64,000 nt of DNA from Siphlonurus alternatus (GCA_949825025.1 OX463778.1:11603671-11667670), one strand, 5' to 3'; positions 36,541-49,524 are shown, counted from the first letter of the stretch. Numbers and translations: made by a program. Notes: a model not told the origin generated them from the letters alone.

Positions 36541-38151
36541 TAATATTATATCCCATACCTAATACTCACTGTAAGTCATTTTTTTCGTTTGTAACTAAAA
36601 AAAAAAGTTTTATTCTCTGAGCAAAAGTAGAATTAATATAAGCCAATTTGAACAAATTTTCACAAGAGCGAGCTTTTCAATCATTAATTGCATTATATAA
36701 TTAAGTTTTATTTTATATTAGTCTAGTCATCAACAGCAGGCGCATTTTTTTCTCCCGATATATATATGGCAATTAATACTTGATAATCTAAATCGATGGG
36801 CATATATATACGAAGCATAATTTATAAAAATTAAGTTAAGAGAAAAATAAAATTTACAGTATAATTATTAATTAAACTAATTAACTTATTAAAATTACTG
36901 CATTATTTAATTAAAAGGATACTTAAATTTTTGTTCTGAATGAATTATAAAAACTACCTCGAAAACTGCATATTATTATATATAATATAAGTGATCACAT
37001 AACTCGCGATCTGTGATAATATCGCGAATAATCAAATCACTTGAGAGGGATATAACACTTGATTTTGAGAGAAATTTGTATTAGAGATAGCGATATCTGA
37101 TCGTCTTCACATCATGCAAAGTCCAAATCGCAAAGTTATGTAATATGTAATGCCCTCCGCGGTACTGCATGATATGCATAAATAATATGTTCTCCTATCG
37201 AGTGTATTAAATTATTAATTATAGGTTGGGGCCATATTACTTTTTAAATAAGTCGGGAAATTTCAACACAGTTAATCATTATCATGTAGATTAAATTATA
37301 TACATTAATATAAGAACGCTTTTTTAATATTATACGCGAATTACGTAAATATTAAATTAAATGATATATGGTCTCTCCTCCTCTTTTAGAATACAAGACT
37401 TAATTCTCTTTAAAAACAATCAGTTGATTGGTTGGTATGGTGAGGCAATTGACACATTTTGGTCATGTATTATATGCCCTCTTTTATTAAACAATGAAGC
37501 AAATGCTCTATAAAATATTGTATTATATTCTTCAATCGTGCTTGTTATTGTATATATATGCATTAAAATTTAATAATTTTAATTATTTATAATTTTTTAA
37601 ATATTTAATTTTTATTGGTTTATATATATATATACATATATATTATAATACAAATTAAAGAATAACGAAAGCCTAGCTCATGGGTATAGGTTCTGCATAT
37701 GTCATACAATTTCACTTATTATTAAAAGCTGTGCAAGCAAATTGCAGAACTCACTAACACACTAACACACGTGGACTGCAATATTCAATTATTGCTATAT
37801 ATAAAATATACTGTGATATTTATATAATGTAAAACTTATTATACGTGTATATATTACTCAGCGAAATTTAAAAATTAAATTAAAGAAATCAACCTTAATA
37901 AATTAAACTTCCGACAAACGTACTATATATAAAACTGTTTTCAGAGATTCGTTTATATGTTGGAAAAAAAAAATCATGAAATCTTTAAAATTATTTACAT
38001 ATTATATATGATTATGAGATTAGAAAGAGATAATTATTTTTAAAACTTAGTTGACGTCAAAAGTCGATGATTAAATGGCCTTGCTTTAAATATAGGCGGG
38101 CGCTATAGTTGGCAGGCTTAGCGACAGTTCTTGTTCGTCGAGCGCGCAGAC
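36541..38151. other. AT-rich intergenic spacer between CEP120 and the GH31 gene
   Basis: Very AT-rich, with small (TA)n tracts near 37625. No open frame of coding quality and no RNA gene recognised. The last 100 bp before the GH31 ATG becomes less AT-rich and presumably holds its 5' UTR. Confidence 0.55.
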
Positions 38152-41031
38152 ATGACGTGCTTACTCGCGCTGGTGACAGGTGAGTTGGTGTCCAGCTGAT
38201 GACCTTGACCGTCCTCCAGCACGTGTTTCTTGCAGCCGTGGTACTGGTGAGCACCGCAGCCGGAGTCACGAGGGACTTGGGCAGCCTCGTGTTCTCTTAC
38301 AATGAGGCGGATGGTCTGCGTTTGAAATCAACCACGTCTTGGAAAAATGGTAAGTCTAAAAAAAAACTTCAGTCCCACTTACAATTATGATGTTAAGTTC
38401 AAGAAAGTTTACAAGAAGTACCATTGTCTGTGGAAGTACCTAAAATGGATAAATTGCATATTATTTATTTTTTGTCCAAATATCGATAAAATGATAAAAA
38501 TAACTCGTGGCATATTATGTATTAATTATACAGCGCATATTATTATTTTTTTTTAAATCCTAATATATTCACCTTAATTACTTCACAATCAATCATGCAA
38601 AACGCAGGCTGCACGTCCATGAAAAAATTGCGGTAATACTTTTATCATATGAATGACGTTACAGCGTGTTTCACGTATAGATTTAAGAGGTACGTGTCAA
38701 AAAATTTGAAATGCAATGCATAGCTTGAATTCTTTAATTCATGTAATTCTTTAAAAGTTTGCAGAAAATATAAATTTTACAATTAAATCTCTATGCAAAT
38801 TTTTTTATTTGAAATAACACTAAAAAGATCACTATGCAGCTGCAGCACAAAGCTTTTATACATGTCCGTTTATTATTTGTTACTTGTTGCATTATATGCA
38901 GTTATATCTGTGTGCAATCGCTCATAGGAATGTGGAATATTTTATTTTAATGACGTGGATAAAGCTTAATTTGCTAGAAAATTAACCGTACTATATAACA
39001 AATTTTTGTGTGTGCGGAATTTGCCTCTGAAATTATATTGATTATTTAGTTGATGAAGACATTATACTAAATATAGAATTATATATTATATTTTTATTGT
39101 TTGTGTTTTTCTTTGTTTTAAATATAATAACCAATATTACAGGATGTATATTTATTTGTTAATTAATTTTAAAAAAGAGTTGACCGCACAATTAATACAA
39201 TGTATAAAAGTTCTGTCAAATACATTTAATCACGCTATTATATATTGGGCGCGATTCACGAATAAGTCAGGTTTCTAACCACGTTTAACTAACTCTAAGA
39301 TGGTTTAATTTAACATGTTAAACAGGTATGGTTAATAAACGTGCGGTTATTAGCTATACATAACATGGTTAGAAAGCTGGCTAACTTCTTCGTGAATCGC
39401 ACCCTTATTATATGTATAGTTTAAACCATTATATGTTTAAACTATGCATAATTGCATATAATAAGGGTGCAATTCATGTATTATACCGTATACATCATAA
39501 TACATACAACTGAAGTATATAGAGGTCTGCACAGGGTATTTTTTGTTTGTTATTTTTGCTAAGAAAATCGGAAGAAGAGAAATAGTGGTGAGTAAGCGAA
39601 AAAGCTTGTAAAGTAACTTTGTTGTCAGTTTTATAATGGATTGTAAAGCACTAAAATAAAAAGGCGAGCCGAAGTTGAGCCACGGACGGGCCGTACTGTG
39701 AAGCAGGTGTTTCACGGGCCTGTTGGACCGGACCTAGCAGCCACCCGAACGGGCCTCGAAAATCCTGCACGTGCTGCATGACCTCTAATCTGAGGTATCA
39801 AATATTGTATACGTGTTATTATATCGTTCCCAATTAATATCCATGATAAATAATATGTATATTTTTTTTACATCAATAATATTATTTGTTTGAGCCAAAC
39901 TCTAGCTGTACAGTATAAGAGGTCGAGCGTGGCGCAGTGCATTGACCGGTTCTCGTTAGATCACCGAAGTCAGGCTACTATACGTCGAGCGTGGTTAGTA
40001 CTGGGATGGGTGACCGTTTCAAGTAAAAAATACGCTGCTCCCTCCCTGGGGTAAATTCGTCTCGCTTTCCACCCAGTGCAGTGATGCACTTGTGTGTGGT
40101 TCCCCAGGCTTTGGACATCGCTTTGGTCCATTGAGAAAAAGTAGAGGTGTCCGTCCTGACTGAGATTTTCCACGGTTCCCTCAGTCTCACCTCAGCGAAT
40201 GCTGTGGGACGCGTAAGCATGCAGGCCGTGGCCACTATCCGTTCCATACCTTATCCCTACCCAGTACCCCGCCGCGAGCTGTAAGCTCTTAGGGGTGTAT
40301 CCTTGTAAAAAAAAAATATATATAGTAAGAGAGTTTTAGAACATTGTGGGATTTTAGACAAATGGTTAAAAACCAGAGGGTATAATATATATCCCCTGGA
40401 TTAAAACTTTAAATTTTTCCTCGCTTGTCATACGTTTTTCTGAAATGTTTATTTGACTTTGGTACATCCCTATATTGATTATATATCATGCATACCTGTA
40501 TTTTAATTTAATTGAACTGGATAAATAAAAATGATTTACATTAATGCCCCTGCAGTTCGCGGCGTTCCAAAAGCCTTCTCCGCGCAGCTCGGCGAGGGGC
40601 TGAGCCCACAAATGCTGGCGGGTATGCGCGCCGAAGCGAAGGGCTCGGGCACCGTGCTGCACCTTGGCCGGAGCACCACCCTGGAGGTGCAGCCGACCTC
40701 CGCGGAGTGCTCCAGCATCACGTGGACCTCGCAGGAGCTGACCGAGATCCGGGACTGTATCGACTTTGGTGCTGCGCAGTGGTGAGTTGAAGACCTTAAA
40801 CACTGCATGGCGTCTAGCGAGAATTAAGCTATTCGAAATAAAAGAATTGCATTCTTGAGACTTTACAACAATATAAAACAGCGTTATTTGTGTTATTATT
40901 GTATTATTATAATTATTATTATGCAATAACATTATTATATAGTTATAAATTGTAATAATTGAATATATATAATTATATAAATTTCAATAAATGTAATATA
41001 ATGATATACATTATACATATAACAACTTATT

Positions 41032-41107
<76 letters not shown>

Positions 41108-44049
41108 GATCAGAACTAACACTATAACTATACTAAGCTATAGTGCACCTAATTTACCTAAAATTACCTACCTAATTTTTTACTATTATGTAAAGAGTAT
41201 AACGGTATGACGTAATTCTGTGGAGCTGGGAGTGCTGACAGTTCTCACGTATATTTTATTAATGAATACGTTCATATTGAGACGCACGCCGTAGAAAAGT
41301 TTCCTCTGGTGCTTGCCGCGGCAGCCATGAGGTGCAACAGAAGCCCTTGTACATTTTTTAACTAAACGAAGGAGTTAGATAAATATTTTAGCATTTCGCA
41401 AGTTGCTAGCTGTGGCAGGATCGATTTTTTAAAAAAATAATGTGTTTTACTATTTCTATGATTTGTCTTCCTCTATTACATAATTAGTATAATTTTTATT
41501 GAAAGAATTAGTAAATATTATTTTACTTTTATCATATTATTTCTTCTTCCACAGGTTTGGTGCATTTGAACAAAAAGATCAACAATGGCCAATTCAGAAA
41601 CTAGTGAAAGAAAACTACGCGTTTGTTACTAAGGAGATCAACAACATGGGCATCGCCGAGCGTCTTTGGCTAAACTCTGAGGGGGTTTACATCCACGTGG
41701 AGCCTTACGTGCCACTTTTCTACAACTCAAACGCCACTGGTGACGAGCGCATCTGTTTCGTAGCAAAGTTCGAAGATCCTTTCCAGGCCGTCCCCGACTT
41801 ACGGCTGCACTACCAGGTGTGCTCGCTACCCACGGCTCAGGAGGCGTACCTACACGCACTTAACTTGGTGCTCAACGCCCGCCCCACCGCCCTACCTGAT
41901 GAGCGTATGGTTCGCCACCCCATCTGGTCCACGTGGGCCCGCTACAAACGCCAGATCAACGAGAGCGTAGTGCTGACTTTCGCACAAGAAATCCTGGACA
42001 ACGGCTTCAACAACAGTCAGTTGGAGATTGACGATGACTGGGAGACTTGTTATGGAGAACTGACCTTTGACACGAACAAATTTTCGGACCCCGCGCGTCT
42101 ATCACGCCGTCTTAAAGAACTGGACTTCCGTGTCACGTTGTGGATTCATCCGTTCATGAACGAAAGATGTCCTTCTTTTAATACTTATAAACAATTAGGA
42201 TATTTTGTAAGTGATGGTAATGGAAATACAAGAACATCATGGTGGAATGGTGTAAATGCTGCTATAGTTGATTTTAGTAATCCAGAAGCTCTAACTTGGT
42301 TTGTAGAACGTATTAGAGCATTACAAATTAGTAGTGAGGTTGATTCATTTAAATTTGATGCTGGTGAGACAAGTTGGATGCCTTCTCCACGTGTTTTAAC
42401 TGGTGACCCGGCTTTACATCCAAACTTGTACACGAGTGAGTACGTTCGTGCGCTAGTCGAGTTCGCACCGCTTGCAGAGGTCAGGGTGGGCATGCAGACT
42501 CAGGACGTACCTATTTTCGTACGTATGGTGGACAAAGACTCTCACTGGGGCATGGACAATGGTCTGCAGAGCGTGGTGACCACCCTTCTGGCGATGAACA
42601 CAGCAGGCTACCCCTACGTTCTGCCGGATATGATCGGAGGCAACAGCTATGGACTGGACGTGGTGACGCCGGAGCTGTTCGTGCGATGGCTGCAAGCCTC
42701 CACCTTCATGCCGTCCCTCCAGTTCTCCTACGTGCCCTGGAGCTTCAATGACCCGCAGGTGACGATATTTTGGAGTGTGGATCGCCCCTATTCCCCTCAG
42801 AAGTATCGACCTCAAATTTTTTTTATTGCAGAAATGGGTACAGGGATTACAGGGTGCAAAGTTGTGTAACTCTGATTTTTTTCATATTTTTTGTAGACTG
42901 GGAACTATTTTTAAAAAATTATTTTAAGTACAGAGAAAGTGACGCCTCTAGCCGTGGTGATTAAATAAAAAATCGAAGTTTAATTGGCAAGCATATCATA
43001 AAATAAATGTGCCATTTCTTCATTGTTCTATTATAATTGCATACACGAACAAAAATTAATCTAAATTAACACACAGTTTCCACAAAGTTTGCCTGTTATA
43101 AAAAAAAAATTTTGATGCGATGCCAATTACTGATCTTCTTTTGCCAAGACATTTATAAAGACTCAAGGTATTATTGTTTACGATGCTCAGCCAAACTTGT
43201 TTTTTCATTCAATATTTTCCAAATATTTACAAATAAATTTAGCACTGTTTATTTAGTCTACAAATTCAGATATATAAATTCGCATGATTTCCCCCAGCTT
43301 GTGGAGATATGTCGGAAGTTCGTGGACTTGCACGCCCAGTGGACTCCCCTGATAATGCAGGCCGCTCAGGCGTCCATGGACTCGGGCACGCCCATCAACA
43401 CTCCCGTCTGGACGATCGACCCTGATGGCACGGACCAGACGGCCTACACCATTTACGACGGTGAGTGACCTTTGACACGTTTTTCGTTCAATTAAGGCAC
43501 TGCAGATACTTGGAATTGGTTTACGCCTTTCCGTATATTTATAACTGTTATAACTGTTATAATACAGAAACTATGTGTAGACGGGATTTCAGTGGCGGCT
43601 CACTTTCATAGTTTAATTAAGATATTTTATTATTTTTTTGAGCTAGCATCATTAAATTAAATATAACCATTATGCATTGATTGTGAGTGAAAATATCATA
43701 ATAATATATTTAAACTTTTAATGCATGGTACGTATGTATGGAATATTTTAATTAAATTTAAGGAATATTATTTCTAGAGTACTTGCTATCCGACCGTATC
43801 CTGGTGGCGCCTGTTTTGGAAGAAGGCGCCGTATCACGTGACATCTACCTACCGTACGGTTTGTGGCGTGACATGAACAGTGGCGCCGACATCGAGGGCC
43901 GCGTCTGGTTGCGGAACTACCCCGCGCCGCTGGACGTGTTGCCGTGGTTCGAGAGGCAGGCAGTGAGATGGTCGCGGAGCGGGGCTGGGGGACTGAAGGT
44001 ATCCTCTCTACTGTTTGGCCTCGTGATGGCCCTGCTTGTAATGCAATAA
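38152..44049 (+). CDS. Glycoside hydrolase family 31 enzyme, MYORG-like, six exons
   Basis: Exons: 38152-38179, 38236-38349, 40556-40781, 41555-42758, 43298-43460, 43778-44049; all phases agree and give 668 aa. GH31 enzymes are retaining alpha-glycosidases; the closest family I recognise is MYORG, reported as an alpha-galactosidase. Diagnostic strings are HPIWSTWARYKRQIN (from residue 244), LEIDDDWE (279-286), LWIHPFMNE, the nucleophile in SFKFDAGETSW (Asp391) and the acid/base in VDKDSHWGMDNG (Asp451), then YPYVLPDMIGGN. MTCLLALVTAVVLVSTAAG is a likely signal peptide. The C-terminus has a small-residue SGAGG site followed by a hydrophobic tail to the end, as in GPI anchor signals; vertebrate MYORG is instead a type II membrane protein. 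Intron 1 is 56 bp. The stop codon TAA lies inside an AATAAA (44045-44050). Confidence 0.9.
39247..39404. mobile_element. 158-bp MITE in GH31 intron 2
   Basis: Ends GGGCGCGATTCACGAATAAG and CTTCGTGAATCGCACCC are inverted repeats; further GGTTAGAAA/TTTCTAACC pairing inside. Non-coding. Confidence 0.75.
39518..39789. mobile_element. hAT-like MITE in GH31 intron 2
   Basis: Ends TATAGAGGTCTGCAC and GTGCTGCATGACCTCTAAT, with flanking 8-mers CTGAAGTA and CTGAGGTA (7 of 8 identical). The 3' half is GC-rich (CGGGCCTGTTGGACCGGACC), unlike the surrounding intron. Confidence 0.65.
39919..40315 (+). mobile_element. 5S-rRNA-derived SINE (SINE3-type) in GH31 intron 2
   Basis: The head contains TAGATCACCGAAGTCAGGCT and GTGGTTAGTACTGGGATGGG followed by TGACCG. 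This is the 3' half of 5S rRNA with the box C internal promoter. A body of about 280 bp follows, ending in an A-run (about 40307-40316). Flanking ACAGTATAAGAG and ATAGTAAGAG may be the target duplication. It lies in sense orientation with the host gene. SINE3-class elements are transcribed by RNA polymerase III from this internal promoter and copied by a partner LINE. Confidence 0.8.
41033..41105. repeat. (TA)n microsatellite in GH31 intron 3
   Basis: Uninterrupted TA dinucleotides over about 65 bp in AT-rich intronic sequence. Confidence 0.95.
42772..42957. mobile_element. Half-palindrome MITE immediately after GH31 exon 4
   Basis: Starts about 14 bp after the exon 4 donor. GTATCGACCTCAAATTTTTT, TTATTGCAGAAATGG and GGGAACTATTTTTAAAA match one arm of the palindromic MITE at 31847-32155 in CEP120 intron 11. 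Only one arm is recognisable. The frame of exon 4 runs on open through it, so retention would add residues and then stop near 42867. Confidence 0.6.
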
Positions 44050-44845
44050 ATCTGTTGTATATATTATTAACACCGACTACTTTCTTTGTCCCGCGTGGTG
44101 TGAGTGAGAGCTGAGAGATACCAACGATTTTAAGTAGAGATCTATAATAGAGAGGATATCGTCTCTCGTCCGGAATAATGAACTATCTGCCTGTAATGAT
44201 TTCGTAGCAATAATGAGCTATCTGCTATTTTAGGTATATTGATGTTCCGCGCAACCATAAAAAATAAAGAAGCTCAAGCCATTTTTTCATACAAAATAAT
44301 CTCATTCACTGTATATGTACCCAAGGTAAATTATTATTACTAGACTATTTATTATCCAACAGTACGATAAAGCATATAGCTGCCATTAGAATGAAATTAA
44401 TGTTTTACGTTCAATTAAAATTGGCATTCAAGTTAAACGAAAGTTATAGGTAAACGAGAATAAGGATCAAAATTTAAGGATGTGACGACTTTTTTGATTG
44501 ATGCACTTAAAGACTTAAGCAAAAGATTGCTTATTCCCGGATTTTTAGTTAGAAAGAACGTATTATACGTCACATTTATTCCCAAAGGTAATAATATCAA
44601 TATTATATTACCTTATAATAATAAGGTAATATCAGAGACCTGTGCTGCATGGCTGGAAAATTTACCTCACTTACAGGCGAGCACCGTGCTACGGTCCCGC
44701 GAAACATGTAAATAAGGCGGATTCAGATGGCGATAACGGCGATGCGACGCGATTTTGACGTAAAAGCTGTGAAATCCTACGCGGCGGCGAATTCGCCGAG
44801 AATCGCGTTAATTACGACATTTACGACGCCCTTTTCTATTTCTAA
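44050..44845. other. Spacer after the GH31 gene
   Basis: Short palindromes (for example AATAATATCAATATTATATT near 44591) and a GC-richer stretch at 44720-44830 (GGCGATAACGGCGATGCGACGC) that may be a degraded MITE. A 77-codon frame at 44482-44715 has no recognisable domain and I do not call it. Confidence 0.5.
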
Positions 44846-45233
44846 GGGTAAGATAACACGAACAATCGATTGTTGTATATAGTCCCATTTGATTAACATG
44901 TAAACCTTAGCAGCCTCATAATAATTCTGAATTTTTTGAGAGACAGTTCTTTGCACCAACAAAATGTGGAAAAAATTTCAAAACAATCGGACAATCCAAT
45001 TTTTTTAAATGAATTTTTTGAATTTTCAGTATAGGGCTTTCCCATGGAGACCTAAACTAAGAAATTAATTTTTAAAAAATTGAATCGTCCGATTGTTTTG
45101 AAATTTTTTCCATGTTTTTTTTTGGTGCCAAGAACTGTCTCTCAAAAAAAAATCAGAATCATTATGAGGTTGCTAAGGTTTACATGTTAATCAAATGGGA
45201 CTACAACAATCGATTGTTCGTGTTATCTTACCC
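44846..45233. mobile_element. Hairpin MITE, subfamily B copy 3
   Basis: GGGTAAGATAACACGAAC to its complement, flanked by CTAA (left) and TTAA (right), so the left target copy has mutated or the site was imperfect. Carries the AACAATCGATTGTT inner palindrome and the AGGGCTTTCCCATGG loop of the 7413-7807 copy. The outer flanks CTATTTC and GAAATAG are also inverted. Confidence 0.85.
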
Positions 45234-45601
45234 TTAAACTAGAAATAGAAATAATCAAATCAACATCTCAGAAGGTTCCATATGCTTTTCGGGATGATAG
45301 CTAGCACAGTGGTCGCCGGCAATGTCCTGATAAATAACTGTAAGACCCGGAGGTCTGATCATAGTCTATGATTCCCACAGATTGAAGAGCTCTGAAGAAG
45401 CAATGATGCAAAGATAATAAAGGTATTTAAATAACCATACAATTAAGGAGAGCAAAATATATTATGTAAATTATTTATTACTAAATGAAAGACAATTAAA
45501 TGTAAACATACGATGTTTGGTTAACTAATTTTATTTAAAAATCACAACATTGAAAGTTAATATAAAAATAAACGTAATCATTGATTGTATAACAGAAATG
45601 A
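45234..45601. other. Spacer 3' of UFSP1
   Basis: No gene or repeat recognised. Presumably contains the UFSP1 3' UTR (minus strand). Confidence 0.4.
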
Positions 45602-47296
45602 CTAGTATTTCTTGGGTGAATTAGCAGGAGGTAGCGGTAGACACAGATTGTAGAAGGAGGTCGACAGGAATTCGTCAGCGTCTTGCCACCGCACCCAGCC
45701 GCTTTCTTGCAACGACTCGCGGTCCTCAGGCTCGCCCTGGAAGTGCGGGTCCTGCAAGGACAGAACGGTAAGCAGGGTCCGTGATGTCACCATGCTCCAA
45801 GACGCACCAGTAGCAGCAGGTGTCGTCCGCGCACGCCCACCACGCACTTGGCCGCGCAGTCGAGGTCGCCCCCGGCCATCACCGGCCCGCCCCCAGCTGC
45901 CAGGTGGTCCGCCAGGGCAGGGGTCACGTCAGTCAGCTGATCCCCAGAGCGCACGTGCATGATCCGACAGTCCCAGTCGAACAGCTGGCTGAGGACGAAG
46001 CTAGCCTGGAACAGCCGCGCGCGGTGCAGACATGAGTCTTGTTGGAATTGGCAAATTTATTAATATATATAATATATAATCAAAGTAGGCTTCTTTCAAG
46101 GAAAATAATCACGTTTTCCTACTGTATGATCAAAATAAGTATTATACGACAAAAACAATATGCTGCTATTTTACATTTTTTCATAATTTTTTATTTTAAC
46201 GTAAGCCTGAGAATTATAATTGAATTTTTTAAAACCATTGAAAAATATATCGGGTTAAAAATCCTACATAAATTTCTTTTGATGTACATTATTTTCAACA
46301 GAATCTCTTGATTAATAACCACTGCTTCAACCAGGAGCAACAAAACTTTTTGTGCAATTTATAATGCATCTTGTTTAAATCCTAAATCAAATTAAATATA
46401 TATTATATTTTATTCTGTAAGTTGTTTCAGCATAGAATTTAAACAAGATGGGACTGGTAAATTTTAGAAGTCAGTGTTTAGTCGTACCTCGATGCTTCCT
46501 ATCCAGTCCCGCGAGTTCTGAAACTGCTGCGCCTTGTCCCCCATGTCCACAAGCATTGCCTGAATTTCACGAATGCTGGGCACTGGCGGAGGACTGGCCT
46601 GATGGTTCAGGGTGATCCAGGAGCACAGGGTCTGCAGAGTACGGTAGCCACACCCCCAGCCCTGTCACAAACACGACCTTCAGGTACATACTTTCAGGGA
46701 GCTGCAGGTGATTCAGTGGTTCAGTAACACATAGAGTCTGCCACAAGGTAATCACAAGGTAAACATATGCATGGAATTTATTTTAAAGTATATAACATAC
46801 TGAATGTAATATAGTACTGTTGTTTATTTATAATTATACTCAAGAAAGAATTCAGAATTCCCACATCCCAAATCAAAACTTGCTTTAAATATGGAGTCTG
46901 ACGACGAGTACTACACTGTAACATATATAGAGCTCTTCAGCTCTTCTTCCAATAATATGAAATTAATGTAATATATTATGAAGTTAATGAAGTATTGATT
47001 TAGAATTTTGTGTACCTATAAAAGCTATGAGAAATGGATGTTTACGCGCTTCTCTATCCTTTTAAAAAACATTATATATGGCGCGTCGCCGCGTGCTGAA
47101 AGGAGGTGCCAAGAAAAGTTAAAGAATGGGGATGTCATATTTATGATTGCTTTATTTATAAATGAAACCATGAACGTACCTTGTCATCGAATCCATCGCA
47201 CCCATAATGGAAATACTCGTAACTCCCCTGCACCAAAGTTTCCTTGTCCTCAGGGTCACCAGGGTAGGGAGCTCCTTCGTGAACGTCCCTCAACAT
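45602..47296 (-). CDS. UFSP1: UFM1-specific protease 1 (UFSP1) orthologue, four exons
   Basis: Exons in transcription order: 47296-47180, 46661-46488, 46005-45808, 45751-45602; every boundary is phase 0 and the product is 212 aa, close to full-length UFSP1 (217 aa). UFSP1 is a papain-like cysteine protease that matures the ubiquitin-like modifier UFM1 by exposing its C-terminal Gly. Catalytic features are visible: oxyanion Tyr31 in EYFHYGCDG, nucleophile Cys43 in [10 protein letters not shown], and Asp164/His166 in LLLLDPHFQG. Other family blocks are [34 protein letters not shown] and SFYNLCL. The start at [10 protein letters not shown] gives the short form without the long N-terminal domain of UFSP2. 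All catalytic residues are intact, so an active enzyme is expected. Confidence 0.93.
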
Positions 47297-47867
47297 AAGG
47301 AAGGTTTATTTCGAAAAAGCGTGCATCACTTTTTGAAGAGTAGGTGTGTCTTAAATCAGCTGTTCTCACCAGCTGCTGCTCAAGGACGAGAACTGCCAAC
47401 TTGCAGTGACTTGCAAGAGTAACTAAAAATTTACGTAACGGGAAGTTGAGAGATATGTCCGATAGAAAATTAACAAATTCTTAGTCAAAATTCTCTTAAT
47501 TATATATCAAGTACTTAAAATACAAGGTTCATTTGATGATATTTGACGCCATTGATTCAATTGAATTTTATTCACGCCTGCGAAGAAGAAAGCTATGCAA
47601 CCTGTAATACTTAGACGCTGACAAAGTTGCATACATTTAAGGCGCTGATGCCTCACGAGATAACAATTAATAAAGGAGAAGAACGAAGAACAACACTCTA
47701 CAGGGAGGTCCTGAAAGATATCTGCCTAACAATCAACAATGAACTTATATTATTTTCTATTACGACATCAAGACTGTAAAATAATTAAGTTAGGTTTTAA
47801 AGGTTTAGCTGGAAGACTTATGGGGAAGCTTCCTTTGCTCGAGCACTACAGCAAAAGTAAATATGTC

Positions 47868-47914
<47 letters not shown>

Positions 47915-48059
47915 ACGAACCATATTAAATGACTTGATTATAGATATAAATGGATTTCTCCGATTCAAGAATCAATCCATCATGCATTTATGAACAAAAC
48001 TAATGTTACTTATAATGTCATATCAATTGTCATATTTTCAGAAGTGGCTGGTAGCTCCC

Positions 48060-48292
48060 TAAAGGGTAATTAAAATAACACGCTCAATGTAAAAAAAAAA
48101 AAAAATAAATAAATAAAATAAAATCCCACACATGAAAATTATGAAAAAAATTTAAAATGTTCTCTTTTTCATCCCCTATCAGTAGCTAAAATATCAGATG
48201 CACAAATTTGAGCTAGTTTTGGTATACCTGATATTTTAGCTACACTGATAGGGGATGTAGAGGAGAACATTTTTAATTTTTTTCATAATTTT

Positions 48293-48378
<86 letters not shown>

Positions 48379-48408
48379 TTAACATTGGGCGTGTTATCTT
48401 TCCCTTAA
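48060..48408. mobile_element. Hairpin MITE, subfamily A-like, with (TG)n expansion
   Basis: CTAAAGGGTAATTAAAATAAC on the left and GTTATCTTTCCCTTAA on the right, with inner arms sharing TGTTCTC..CCCCTATCAGTAGCTA and its complement with the subfamily A copies. One arm holds a (TG)n tract of about 76 bp (48297-48375). Diverged relative to 2285 and 33592. Confidence 0.75.
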
Positions 48409-49524
48409 CAGAGAATTTTATATATACATTCTATCTAACATATCATTATATTTATTTAGTTGCCTAGCCGTCGTAAAATAATTTTATAAAAGTACTATAA
48501 TATAAATCTTCTGTATAATCCAGAGAATTTTAAAATGATTTATATTTTCTGTTATAATTTTTAAAACATTCATCACGGTAAGGATTAAAAATAAAAAATC
48601 AGAGTTTGTAATAGCTGCATAATACTGTATTTTGTGCAACATTTTTTTTTTTTAAACTTAAATTTTTATAAACGTTTAGAAATCTTTGTATTTTACATCT
48701 GAGTTTACATAATTTTATTTATTTGACACGACACATTACGATTCATAATAACATTTTTAAAAGTGGAGGGTTTATTTTTGTTAACAACACTTTTATCAAA
48801 CATTACCATAAAGATTTAAAATTTAAATAACAATCAATAAGAATTTTTTTATTATTTGATGTTCATTAATTTTTATCCACATATTATACATTTGATTTAA
48901 TTCCATATCATAATATTCAGAGCAAATAAAAATCAAAGTTTTTATTATATTATTATTTTGTAAAAAACGCTATCTTTCCGAAAAATAATTTATTTTACTA
49001 AAACTTATATAATATATAATAAACATAAATAATTATAAAAATGAGAATCAATCCGTTAGAATATACACCTCGGGACAGTACGAACTTTAACCTCTGCTTT
49101 ATTTTATGGAGTTGGAGTTTCAAGAGACAAGATATGTTGTCATTTTGATAGAGCAATGCCCACTCCATCAAGGCCTGCGCACTGCGAAGCACGCGAAGAA
49201 AAATAGTAGTCCACCCCATTTGCTATAGCATTGTAAAATTCAAATTATATCAAATAGAAATAATTTTTTCTTGATATTTTCACACCCCAGGCACAATTTA
49301 TAAACCCCGTACGTGTAAAGTTTCAAAATTTTAGAATCACTCCTTCCATGAAAATTTTGGGATCAAAGTTACAAATAACTCAATGTAAAATTGGAAATCT
49401 ATGACTACTATTTCAAAAAACAATTGAGATCGATATTATAGTGAGTAGGCCTTTTGATGGAGTGGACAGTGGATAGAGGTAAAAAGAGCACCCAGTTTAG
49501 TACGCCCGCATTCAGAGCAGGGTA

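Noticed and set aside
41638..42815. Long antisense frames opposite GH31 exon 4
   Set aside because: They are shadows of the GC-rich coding strand; the sense frame has clear GH31 motifs.
44482..44715. 77-codon plus-strand frame after GH31
   Set aside because: No domain, no splice context, and the AT-rich composition is the same as intergenic DNA.
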